This document shows, piece by piece, positions 1-6,663 of a DNA stretch of 64,000 bases. This stretch comes from Rheinheimera pacifica (GTDB lineage: Bacteria; Pseudomonadota; Gammaproteobacteria; Enterobacterales; Alteromonadaceae). The stretch lies in the NCBI RefSeq assembly GCF_900108485.1, contig NZ_FNXF01000017.1, positions 1-64,000 on the forward strand, read 5' to 3'. The notes beneath the pieces are model-generated. The model saw only the letters and a program-made list of their open reading frames with translations, searched no databases and was not told the origin of the DNA. A program made the position numbers and the translations under genes. Each line of letters begins with the position of its first letter. Within the stretch, counting starts at the first letter, position 1.

Positions 1-16
1 CCTGAGGTATCCCCAC
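1..16 (+). repeat. IS4 left terminal inverted repeat
   Basis: CCTGAGGTATCCCCAC, one mismatch from the reverse complement of 1324-1339. It could extend further left, outside the window. Confidence 0.85.
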
Positions 17-113
17 AAAATTGCTAGTTAAAACAAAAAGATGAAATCAGAAGGAACATTCATGGCGTTCAGTGATCAGATCTATCGCCAAACAAACCTA
101 CCAAGGACACGCC

Positions 114-1319
114 ATGAATGTTCTGCAAATGCTAACTCGTTTTGTCAAAACCGTCACGCCCAATATGCACAGTCAGCGCCGCCAGGCGCTTGAAGCGTGC
201 GTGAAAAGTGCAGTGCATCAGAACAAGCTAACCATTACCCGGCTTGGCCGTGGAATTTGCGGTAAAGCTTATGAAAAACATAGAATTAAACGTGCTGACA
301 GGCTTTGCTCTAATGGGCATTTATACCGTGAACTGCCGCTGATTTATGGTGCTTTGGTTAAACTTGTCTCTACGTCGCTGCCAAGGCCGGTTATTCTGGT
401 TGATTGGTCTGATTTAGACGCCAGTCGGCGTCACTTCTTATTGCGGGCGTCATTAGCATTTGATGGTCGCTCGATAACGCTGTATGAGCAAGTCCATCCG
501 CTATGCGGGAAAGAAAAACCGGCGATACATCTGGCATTTCTCCAGCACCTTAAAGCCATGCTGCCAGAGCAGTGTAAACCAATAATTGTCACCGATGCCG
601 GCTTTCGTGTGCCTTGGTTTCGGCAAGTATTAAGTTTGAATTGGGACTATGTTGGCCGCATCCGCAACCGCACCCTGTATACCCTTGATAACGGCGATAA
701 CTGGCTGCCTTGCAAAGGGCTATATGCTCAGGCCGGGAGCAAACCACAGTGCTTAAAAAATGTCATGTTTACCAGAGGCAATCCACTGATGGCCAACTGG
801 GTTCTGATGAAAACACCGGCTAAAGGCCGAAAACTCCTCAATCGATTCGGCCAGTCACGGCTTGATAAGCCCAGCAGGGATGCGGCGGCTGCCTCGCGGG
901 AGCCATGGTTGCTGGCCACTTCACTGCCCACAGGTTCTGCTGCCCAGGCACAAGCAGTAGCGAACTGCTATGCATCTCGTATGCAGATTGAAGAAGGGTT
1001 CCGCGACCAAAAAAGTATCCGGTTTGGTTTGGGCATGTCGCTGCATGAATCGCGCTGTCATCAACGATTGGCGGTACTGGTACTCATTGGCACATTAGCG
1101 CTGTTTGCCATGAGTTTTATTGGCGTAGCGGCAGAGCAAGCGGGTTTGACCAAACGCTTCCAGGCTAACACTATCAAGCACCGACGGGTACTCAGCTACT
1201 GTTACATCGCGGCAAGGTTAATTCATCAGAGCGAACTTCGGATAACCCTAAAACACTGGCTATCCGGCATTCTTTACTTCAGACAAAGAACGGCAGAGTA
1301 TGGATTGTGTTGGAGCTGA
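114..1319 (+). CDS. IS4-family DDE transposase
   Basis: This transposase cuts and joins the element's ends. The protein has the IS4 signature Y-x2-R-x3-E-x6-K in the stretch YASRMQIEEGFRDQK near residues 290-305, which supplies the catalytic glutamate. Upstream aspartates lie in VDWSDLD and IVTDAGF, giving the DDE triad. The ATG at 114 is chosen because AAGGA lies a few bases upstream (103-107); an in-frame GTG at 72 would add 14 residues but has no good ribosome site. Length is about 401 residues, normal for the family. The gene fills the IS and has no partner. Confidence 0.9.
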   Translation: MNVLQMLTRFVKTVTPNMHSQRRQALEACVKSAVHQNKLTITRLGRGICGKAYEKHRIKRADRLCSNGHLYRELPLIYGALVKLVSTSLPRPVILVDWSDLDASRRHFLLRASLAFDGRSITLYEQVHPLCGKEKPAIHLAFLQHLKAMLPEQCKPIIVTDAGFRVPWFRQVLSLNWDYVGRIRNRTLYTLDNGDNWLPCKGLYAQAGSKPQCLKNVMFTRGNPLMANWVLMKTPAKGRKLLNRFGQSRLDKPSRDAAAASREPWLLATSLPTGSAAQAQAVANCYASRMQIEEGFRDQKSIRFGLGMSLHESRCHQRLAVLVLIGTLALFAMSFIGVAAEQAGLTKRFQANTIKHRRVLSYCYIAARLIHQSELRITLKHWLSGILYFRQRTAEYGLCWS

Positions 1320-1323
1320 ATTC

Positions 1324-1339
1324 GTGGGGATCCCTCAGG
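1324..1339 (-). repeat. IS4 right terminal inverted repeat
   Basis: GTGGGGATCCCTCAGG begins five bases after the transposase stop and mirrors the left repeat with one mismatch. Confidence 0.85.
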
Positions 1340-1404
1340 GTCGGAGCTAAAAATCGCTTTTTTTTGCAAATCACTGAAATATAGTGAATTAGCCCGATAT
1401 ACCT

Positions 1405-1419
1405 TAATTATTAGAGTCA
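1405..1419 (+). repeat. Direct repeat copy 1, TAATTATTAGAGTCA
   Basis: Matches 1718-1732 (TAATTATTAGGGTCA) at 14 of 15 positions in the same orientation. The two copies bracket the small ORF at 1516-1671. The GGGTCA-type end also recurs around tpm. Confidence 0.6.
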
Positions 1420-1515
1420 CCCATTAGCCTCTCGGAGTCAATAGAGTAACCAAACCCGCGCGCATGGTTAAGTGCGCGTATCTTTTCATCCCTGCAAGCC
1501 TATAACTGTCGCACC

Positions 1516-1671
1516 TTAGTTCTCTTTGGTGGTTGCGATGTATCGCACCAGCCACCCATCGGGATCAAGGCTCTGGACATACTGCATCCGGCCCCTGGCT
1601 ACTTGTAGCCCCAGAAAACCCTCTGTTCTCCCGCCTGTCCAAGTGATGCAGCGTTGCTGAGACAGAACCAT
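1516..1671 (-). CDS. Possible small ORF or gene remnant, 51 codons
   Basis: The minus strand reads ATG at 1671 to TAA at 1518-1516, with residues including GRTEGFLGLQ and SLDPDGWLVRYIATT. The frame stays open for eight more codons upstream, to a TAG. The composition looks protein-like, and the segment could be the C-terminal end of a lost gene. An AAAGGAG lies about 14 bases upstream of the ATG, too far to be convincing. I do not recognise the family. It lies between two direct repeats. Confidence 0.25.
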   Translation of the reverse strand: MVLSQQRCITWTGGRTEGFLGLQVARGRMQYVQSLDPDGWLVRYIATTKEN

Positions 1672-1717
1672 GGTTTTAAACCAACTCCTTTCTGGCTAGG
1701 GCAGCAGGCGATGTTAC

Positions 1718-1732
1718 TAATTATTAGGGTCA
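1718..1732 (+). repeat. Direct repeat copy 2, TAATTATTAGGGTCA
   Basis: Second copy of the repeat at 1405-1419. It is followed by AGATAAAAATTAAACC and lies about 32 bp beyond the stop codon of tpm. Confidence 0.6.
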
Positions 1733-1764
1733 GATAAAAATTAAACCTAATGCCTCAGCATCAT

Positions 1765-2418
1765 TTAGTTTTGCTCTGACTCTATTGGAGTCAAAAGCCA
1801 GCCAATCTCGGTGGCTTGGCACTTGCGTTTTAGCCCACCCGGTACTTCGCGCTTTTCCAGACAGTTAAGATTGTAAACACTACTGTAGAGTTCATGCATC
1901 TCCAGGCTGTCAACAGAAAACGGCGGCCCTGCCAGTTGCGTTTGATCATACTCAAAGCAAATAACCAGTTGTGGCGCCCCCTGGCTGATGGTTATCAGGT
2001 GCTGTGCATAGCGCTGTCGCATAATGTCCGGCAAGGCTACCAGCGCGGCGCGGTCATATATAGCGGCAACCGCGCCCAGGGTGTGCTGTGACAACTGAAA
2101 AATATCGCCGACAAACACCTGCAGCTGTTCCGCACGATAATGCAGCAAGTTACCCTCGCCACTAACGCTGGGTGTTAGCCCCAGCTCCGCAAACAGTTCT
2201 TGCACAGCCATTTCGTTTAACTCGGCGCCAACGACCGAAGAACCCTGCGCCAATAGCCAGTGTATATCGAGGCTTTTACCGCACAGCGGCAGAAAAACCG
2301 TGGCGCCGGGCGCAATTTCAAGCTGATTAAACCAACTTACCAGCAAGGGATTAGCCGCCGCCTGATGAAAGGCAATTTCTCTTTTTTGCCATTTTTCCTG
2401 CCAGAACTCCGGGTGCAC
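1765..2418 (-). CDS. tpm: Thiopurine S-methyltransferase
   Basis: A SAM-dependent cytoplasmic methyltransferase; bacterial members methylate thiopurines and selenium or tellurium oxyanions. The 217-residue protein begins HPEFWQEKWQKREIAFH and carries VFLPLCGKSLD near residues 41-51, the SAM-binding signature of this family, followed by GAELNEMAVQ. The start is GTG at 2418, supported by AAGGAGG just upstream on the minus strand. The last residues, TPIESEQN, follow the usual WLL ending and are encoded by sequence resembling the repeats at 1405-1450, so the original stop may have been replaced by repeat DNA. An inverted repeat separates the gene from the co-oriented acetyltransferase, and an IS lies nearby. 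Confidence 0.9.
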   Translation of the reverse strand: MHPEFWQEKWQKREIAFHQAAANPLLVSWFNQLEIAPGATVFLPLCGKSLDIHWLLAQGSSVVGAELNEMAVQELFAELGLTPSVSGEGNLLHYRAEQLQVFVGDIFQLSQHTLGAVAAIYDRAALVALPDIMRQRYAQHLITISQGAPQLVICFEYDQTQLAGPPFSVDSLEMHELYSSVYNLNCLEKREVPGGLKRKCQATEIGWLLTPIESEQN

Positions 2419-2460
2419 ACGCCCTCCTTTTACTTTGCTGTGGACAGTTGGGCCAAGATG

Positions 2461-2524
2461 GGGTCAGTAACGTTGATATTTCTGTTAGCCACTTTTGCCT
2501 ACATCAAACCAATGTCACTGACCC
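2461..2524. repeat. Inverted repeat between tpm and the acetyltransferase gene
   Basis: The left arm at 2461-2475 (GGGTCAGTAACGTTG) pairs with CAATGTCACTGACCC at 2510-2524, with two mismatches, around a loop of about 35 bp. The outer GGGTCA resembles the ends of the direct repeats at 1405 and 1718. It may be a REP- or MITE-like unit. There is no U-tract, so it is not a simple terminator. Confidence 0.6.
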
Positions 2525-2544
2525 TATTGATTTTAAAACAGACG

Positions 2545-3045
2545 TTATATGCCTTTTACCAACACCGACGTTTTTCTTGATCCCACAAACCTTTTATCAG
2601 GATCATAGAAAGTTTCTACCAGTTCAAAGCCGGCTTTTCGCATCATGCCAGCGGAGGCCAAATTTTCTTCGTGTCGCTCAATATATACTTTACGGCACTG
2701 TTCTTCACGCGCGATACCTACGCACTTATTCAATAGCTTGCTGCCAATTCCTTTACCACTAAGCGTTACGCTAACTACCACATCACCGATATAAGCAATC
2801 GATGATAACTCAGAGTATTTACTTAATTTCGAAGGGCATGCGCTTTTTAAAATCAGCACAGCAAAGCCAAAGATTCCATCTTCTTCGGCCAGCACGGCTA
2901 ATGCTTTTTTTTCGCGAATAAGGTCGAACTGTTGGTTAATACTGTCGGCGGTAATGTAATTCCACTCGTTAGCACCCTCTGTCAGCAGAAGCTCTCTCAT
3001 TTGTTTGAAATCATCGTCATGCAGAGCTCTGGAATGTATTTTCAT
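2545..3045 (-). CDS. GNAT-family N-acetyltransferase
   Basis: A 166-residue protein of the GCN5-related acetyltransferase fold, which moves an acetyl group from acetyl-CoA to an amine. Motif A, the pyrophosphate-binding segment, is VVVSVTLSGKGIGSKLLN near residues 90-107. It is followed by the alpha-4/beta-5 region KVYIERHEENLASAGMMRKAGF. The substrate cannot be predicted; relatives acetylate antibiotics, polyamines or ribosomal proteins. The gene lies 12 bp downstream of the stop of the VRR-NUC nuclease gene on the same strand and may be co-transcribed with it, although the repeat just beyond it suggests local rearrangement. Confidence 0.8.
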   Translation of the reverse strand: MKIHSRALHDDDFKQMRELLLTEGANEWNYITADSINQQFDLIREKKALAVLAEEDGIFGFAVLILKSACPSKLSKYSELSSIAYIGDVVVSVTLSGKGIGSKLLNKCVGIAREEQCRKVYIERHEENLASAGMMRKAGFELVETFYDPDKRFVGSRKTSVLVKGI

Positions 3046-3057
3046 GTTCCACCAGTT

Positions 3058-5334
3058 TTATTTTATGGCAAGTTGTGGCGTACACCGCCGGGCATTTATC
3101 AACTTTAATAACTCCACCGTAGCCGTGGCATCATCCAGTGCACGGTGGTGGTGGGTGAGTTTAATGTCGAACTCTTCGCACAGCTTACCCAGGCTATAAG
3201 ATGCCAGCCCCGGATAATAGCGCCGCATATTTACTACGGTACATAGCTGCGGCATATCAAAGGGTTGCTCTAAGCGGGCGAACTCGGCGCGGATAAAGCC
3301 GTAGTCGAACTTGGCGTTATGGGCAACAAACACCGCACCTTGCAGGAATTCGGCGAGCTTGCCAGCAATATCAGCAAAGCTGGGTGCATCGGCTACCATG
3401 GCGCTGTTAATACCGGTTAAGCGGGTAATAAAAGACGGGATATAACGGCCGGGGTTTAACAGAGTGCTAAAGGTAGCCAACACCTCGCCTGCCTGTACTT
3501 TAACTGCACCGATTTCGATAACGCGATCGGTCCCCGCTTTGCCGCCGGTGGTTTCGACATCCAGCACCACATATAGCCGGTTGGGGTCGACTATCCAGTG
3601 CAGTTTTTCTATCCGCGCGTTAAAGCCGGCGTTGTTAAGGGCTAACAGGCGGGCTAACTGGTGGCGCTGTATTTTATCGCCGGGCGCTTTTACTTCAATA
3701 AACTCAAGCTGGTTATCTTTGAGCAGAAACAGATCCGGGTAACCACTGCTATGGCGGCTAAAATCCTGCGCCATGGCGCGCAGTATTGGCACTAAGCTGC
3801 TTACACCCTGCACTTGGGGCGCATGTTGCAGTAGCGGCAGTAACTGCTCTGCCAAATCGCTGTGCCAGTAAAACAGACTGTTGGCTTTACCGTAATGCGC
3901 AGTTAACGCACTAAGCAGTATGGTGGCTGCTGTTGGCGCAGCCAGTTGCGTCAGCTTTTGCTCAATATCAGTGGCAAACTGCTGATAAAAACCGCCGGCG
4001 GCTAAGTTACGTGGCCGGCGCTCAAACGGGTTATGCAGTGCGCTGCCGCTATGCTCAAACAGTTCATGCCAGAACCACAGGCCAAACAGCGCCAGCCAGA
4101 GGTTATTCTCGGCATGAAATACCGTATAACCCTGTGCGGCGTAATGCGCCATTAAGCCCTGTTCGGCTTTACCCAGATACAACTCGTCTACCCCTACCAG
4201 CGGCGCATCGTGTAGTAATTGCGTAAGCTGCGACCGGCGCTTGTGCCCGGGTTTAGAGCCACTGCTGTCATCAGCAAATTTACGGCGGTAAAAATCTTCG
4301 GCAAACAGCCATTCTTCGTCGCAGCTTGGGTCATCTAATAACTGCTGTAAATACTGTTGGCAGCGCTGCTCGTCGCCTGTTTGGGCGTAAAGCCGGGCTA
4401 AACGCTCACTGGCCGGGAAACCATTGCTTTGCTGATAAAACGCGATGGCGATATCGTTCAGCTTATACTGCTCGGCCAGCTTACCCAGCTGATAACAGCG
4501 ATCGCTGCGCTTTAGCAGTAAGGCGTTATCGTCTGGCAGTGGCCATTGTGCCACCGCATTAAGCCACTGGTTTAGCAGCGCTGTGGCGTTATCCGGCTGT
4601 TTTTTTAGTTGCTTGCCAAGTTCGATAATGGCCGGTTTGGCTTTGGCCAGCTGATAGGCCAGCTGTGCCTGCACGGCTTGCGTAAAGCGCGGGGTAAACT
4701 GCTGCTTAAACTGGCCGGTTTGGCGGATACCTAAATCACGCAGGGTAAATAGCGCCAAATTGGCTTCGATACGGCCAAAATAGAGGAAATAAATATAGTT
4801 AAGTGCATCCTGCCTTTGCAGCGCCACATAGCGCTGTGGCAGCCTGGCAATCAGTGCCAGCCAGTTAACCGGCAGTTTTAAGGCTGCACCCAGCAGTTGC
4901 GGTTTGGTTTGGCTTTTCTTAATACTGCTGATATCGGCCTGCGCAGTGTGTGTCTGCTCAGCGTTAGCCAGCTCTGCTTTTGCCAGTTGCAACAATTGCC
5001 ATAAGGTGTCTTTAGATAAACGCAGCCAGAACCCAGCAAGATCAGGCTCAGTTAACGGTGCAATAAAACCGGCCTGGCTTAGCTCGTCCAGCACCGGCTC
5101 CGGCGGGCCAATTTCGCTGTAGCTAAGCTCGGTATCGGCAAATACTGTACCTTTGCGGTTTAGCATGCGTACCAGCAGTTGCTGTGCCGCTTCGCTTAAA
5201 ACGGTAAAATCCCGTAGTAAGGTCTGGCTATCGGCGGTTAATACCCCCTGATAATGCGCCGCGACAAACTGCAGCAGCTCGTTAAAGTGCTGCAGGTAGT
5301 AACCACTGTCGAGTTCTTTGCGCGGCGCGGCCAT
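3058..5334 (-). CDS. FAN1-like VRR-NUC nuclease fused to a DnaQ-type 3'-5' exonuclease
   Basis: A large two-nuclease protein, probably for DNA repair. The N-terminal 530 residues resemble bacterial FAN1-type proteins (helical, HTH-like and repeat region, opening SGYYLQHFNELLQFV). The VRR-NUC domain follows, with the PD-(D/E)xK motif PDLFLL...EFIEVKAPGD (D534, E547, K549). From about residue 587 a separate DEDDh exonuclease begins: VVLDVETTGG (D592, E594), AHNAKFD (D677) and HHRALDDA (H730, D735) complete its active site. FAN1 cleaves branched and cross-linked DNA; DnaQ-like domains trim 3' ends. Bacterial FAN1 homologues I know of are about 550 residues and lack the exonuclease. ATG 5334 (GGGGA upstream) is preferred to the TTG at 5358, giving 758 residues. 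Confidence 0.85.
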   Translation of the reverse strand: MAAPRKELDSGYYLQHFNELLQFVAAHYQGVLTADSQTLLRDFTVLSEAAQQLLVRMLNRKGTVFADTELSYSEIGPPEPVLDELSQAGFIAPLTEPDLAGFWLRLSKDTLWQLLQLAKAELANAEQTHTAQADISSIKKSQTKPQLLGAALKLPVNWLALIARLPQRYVALQRQDALNYIYFLYFGRIEANLALFTLRDLGIRQTGQFKQQFTPRFTQAVQAQLAYQLAKAKPAIIELGKQLKKQPDNATALLNQWLNAVAQWPLPDDNALLLKRSDRCYQLGKLAEQYKLNDIAIAFYQQSNGFPASERLARLYAQTGDEQRCQQYLQQLLDDPSCDEEWLFAEDFYRRKFADDSSGSKPGHKRRSQLTQLLHDAPLVGVDELYLGKAEQGLMAHYAAQGYTVFHAENNLWLALFGLWFWHELFEHSGSALHNPFERRPRNLAAGGFYQQFATDIEQKLTQLAAPTAATILLSALTAHYGKANSLFYWHSDLAEQLLPLLQHAPQVQGVSSLVPILRAMAQDFSRHSSGYPDLFLLKDNQLEFIEVKAPGDKIQRHQLARLLALNNAGFNARIEKLHWIVDPNRLYVVLDVETTGGKAGTDRVIEIGAVKVQAGEVLATFSTLLNPGRYIPSFITRLTGINSAMVADAPSFADIAGKLAEFLQGAVFVAHNAKFDYGFIRAEFARLEQPFDMPQLCTVVNMRRYYPGLASYSLGKLCEEFDIKLTHHHRALDDATATVELLKLINARRCTPQLAIK

Positions 5335-5366
5335 TAATCCCCGGTCTGTGTTAAACAATAGTCATG

Positions 5367-6338
5367 TTAAGCAATAACAGTACTAACCAGATAACCGGTA
5401 TAACCGATAAATACCGCCAGCAATATGCCGCCCTCTACCCGGTTTATCCGGCCCTGCTTTTTATAGCCGTAGCCCATAACAAACACAGCTGCGGTTAATA
5501 CGGCCATTAAGGTCCAGTCACGGGTAAGCACTACAGCATCAACGGCCATTGGTTCTATAGCTGCAGCTATACCTACCACAGCCAGCGTATTAAACAGGTT
5601 TGAGCCAATAATGTTACCCAACGCAATATCGTGCTCGCCTTTTTTAATGGCAATTAACGACGATGCCAGCTCGGGCAGCGAGGTGCCAATGGCCACTACC
5701 GTTAAACCAATAACCAGATCGCTAACGCCTAATCCCTGGGCAATAAACACGGCGCCATAAACCAGCATGCGCGAGGCAACAATTAACAGCACCAAACCCA
5801 CCAGCAACCAGATAATGGCCTGCTTTAATGTCATTTTGCTGCTGTCGGCCAGTTCATCACCCATCTCGGTTGCCAGCGCATCCTGCGGGTTGCGCATGCC
5901 CTGCCAGATTGACCAGCCCATTAACACAAAGAATACGCCAAGCAGACACCAGGCGTCGAAGCTGTTTAGCTGATGATCAAACAGCAACCAACCGGCAAAC
6001 AGGGTTACCAGCATTAAAATAGGCAGCTCTTTACGCAGCACCTGCGAGTGCACAGCAATGGGGCTAAGCAGGGCAACCAGGCCCAGGATCAGCGCAATAT
6101 TGGTAATGTTAGAACCATAAGCATTACCCAGCGCCAGTGCTGGGTTGCCGTCGGCGGCAGCCATGGCCGACACCACCATTTCCGGTGCTGAGGTACCAAA
6201 ACCGACAATGAGCATACCAATTAATAACGGCGGCATACCGGCATAACGGGCGGTGGCGGCTGCACCATCGACAAAGCGGTCGGCACTCCATACCAGCAGT
6301 GCTAAACCGGCAATTAACGCAACTACTGCCAATAACAT
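5367..6338 (-). CDS. Calcium/sodium antiporter, CaCA family (YrbG/CaxA-like)
   Basis: An inner-membrane cation exchanger of 323 residues with about ten membrane segments. The two inverted alpha-repeats that form the ion-binding centre are visible: GFGTSAPEM...GNAYGSNITN near residues 47-80 and AIGTSLPEL...GNIIGSNLFN near residues 215-250. The acidic residues in TSAPE and TSLPE are the expected cation ligands. The start has AAGGA about six bases upstream. The stop lies 32 bp before the nuclease gene start, same strand, so co-transcription is possible but no functional link is evident. Confidence 0.92.
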   Translation of the reverse strand: MLLAVVALIAGLALLVWSADRFVDGAAATARYAGMPPLLIGMLIVGFGTSAPEMVVSAMAAADGNPALALGNAYGSNITNIALILGLVALLSPIAVHSQVLRKELPILMLVTLFAGWLLFDHQLNSFDAWCLLGVFFVLMGWSIWQGMRNPQDALATEMGDELADSSKMTLKQAIIWLLVGLVLLIVASRMLVYGAVFIAQGLGVSDLVIGLTVVAIGTSLPELASSLIAIKKGEHDIALGNIIGSNLFNTLAVVGIAAAIEPMAVDAVVLTRDWTLMAVLTAAVFVMGYGYKKQGRINRVEGGILLAVFIGYTGYLVSTVIA

Positions 6339-6474
6339 TTTTTGTCCTTAACTTAGCGGATAACTTTGCTCAGCATAGCATGCAGTTATTTTAGCGCGAA
6401 GCGGCGGCAAGGCCTTTTTGAAACTAAAGGTTAAACAGGTTAAGCTTTGCCGCAACCTTGCTATGGAGTACACC

Positions 6475-6663
6475 ATGACCACGTTAATTACTATTTTAGC
6501 CCTGCTGTTTGCTGCGCTGTTTATTCTGGTTACGCTGGCAGAAAAATACGGCAGCCGCGACACGGAAAAAACCGCCAAACTCAGCCGTTATATTATTCCG
6601 CTGATGATTGCACTGGTGGCGGCACAGGTGATCCGCTTTGTGTTTTTCCCTGAACACGGCTAA
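6475..6663 (+). CDS. Small two-helix membrane protein, 62 residues
   Basis: Unrecognised. The protein has a hydrophobic segment TLITILALLFAALFILVTLA, a charged middle (EKYGSRDTEKTAKLSR) and a second hydrophobic segment IIPLMIALVAAQVIRFVFF, so it probably forms a membrane hairpin. The ATG at 6475 has GGAG six bases upstream, better support than the longer upstream starts. The gene is divergent from the exchanger, and its last 71 bases overlap, tail to tail, the 3' end of the RND permease gene. Both frames look genuine in the overlap. Confidence 0.65.
   Translation: MTTLITILALLFAALFILVTLAEKYGSRDTEKTAKLSRYIIPLMIALVAAQVIRFVFFPEHG

Larger units (their letters stand above)
1..1339 (+). mobile_element. 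IS4-family insertion sequence, apparently complete
   Basis: The element is bounded by 16-bp terminal inverted repeats: CCTGAGGTATCCCCAC at 1-16 and GTGGGGATCCCTCAGG at 1324-1339, which match at 15 of 16 positions when one is reverse-complemented. It holds a single transposase gene. The 1.34-kb length is normal for IS4-family elements. The left end coincides with the first base of the window, so the left flank and any target-site duplication cannot be seen. The reading frame has no stop or frameshift, so the copy may be active. Confidence 0.9.
1340..1764. other. Intergenic accessory stretch between IS4 and tpm
   Basis: About 425 bp without a recognised gene. It contains an imperfect 15-bp direct repeat (1405-1419 and 1718-1732), a possible 51-codon minus-strand ORF (1516-1671), and copies of a short motif containing ACTCTATTG at 1436-1449 (minus strand) and about 1777-1790 (plus strand). 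These repeats and the nearby IS suggest debris of mobile elements rather than a conserved promoter region. Confidence 0.6.

Noticed and set aside
2461-2560. Possible integron attC site at the end of the acetyltransferase gene (TAACGTCTGTT with AACAGA...CGTTA)
   Set aside because: The palindrome lacks the RYYYAAC/GTTRRRY consensus, there is no integrase or cassette array, and the adjoining genes run on without attC sites.
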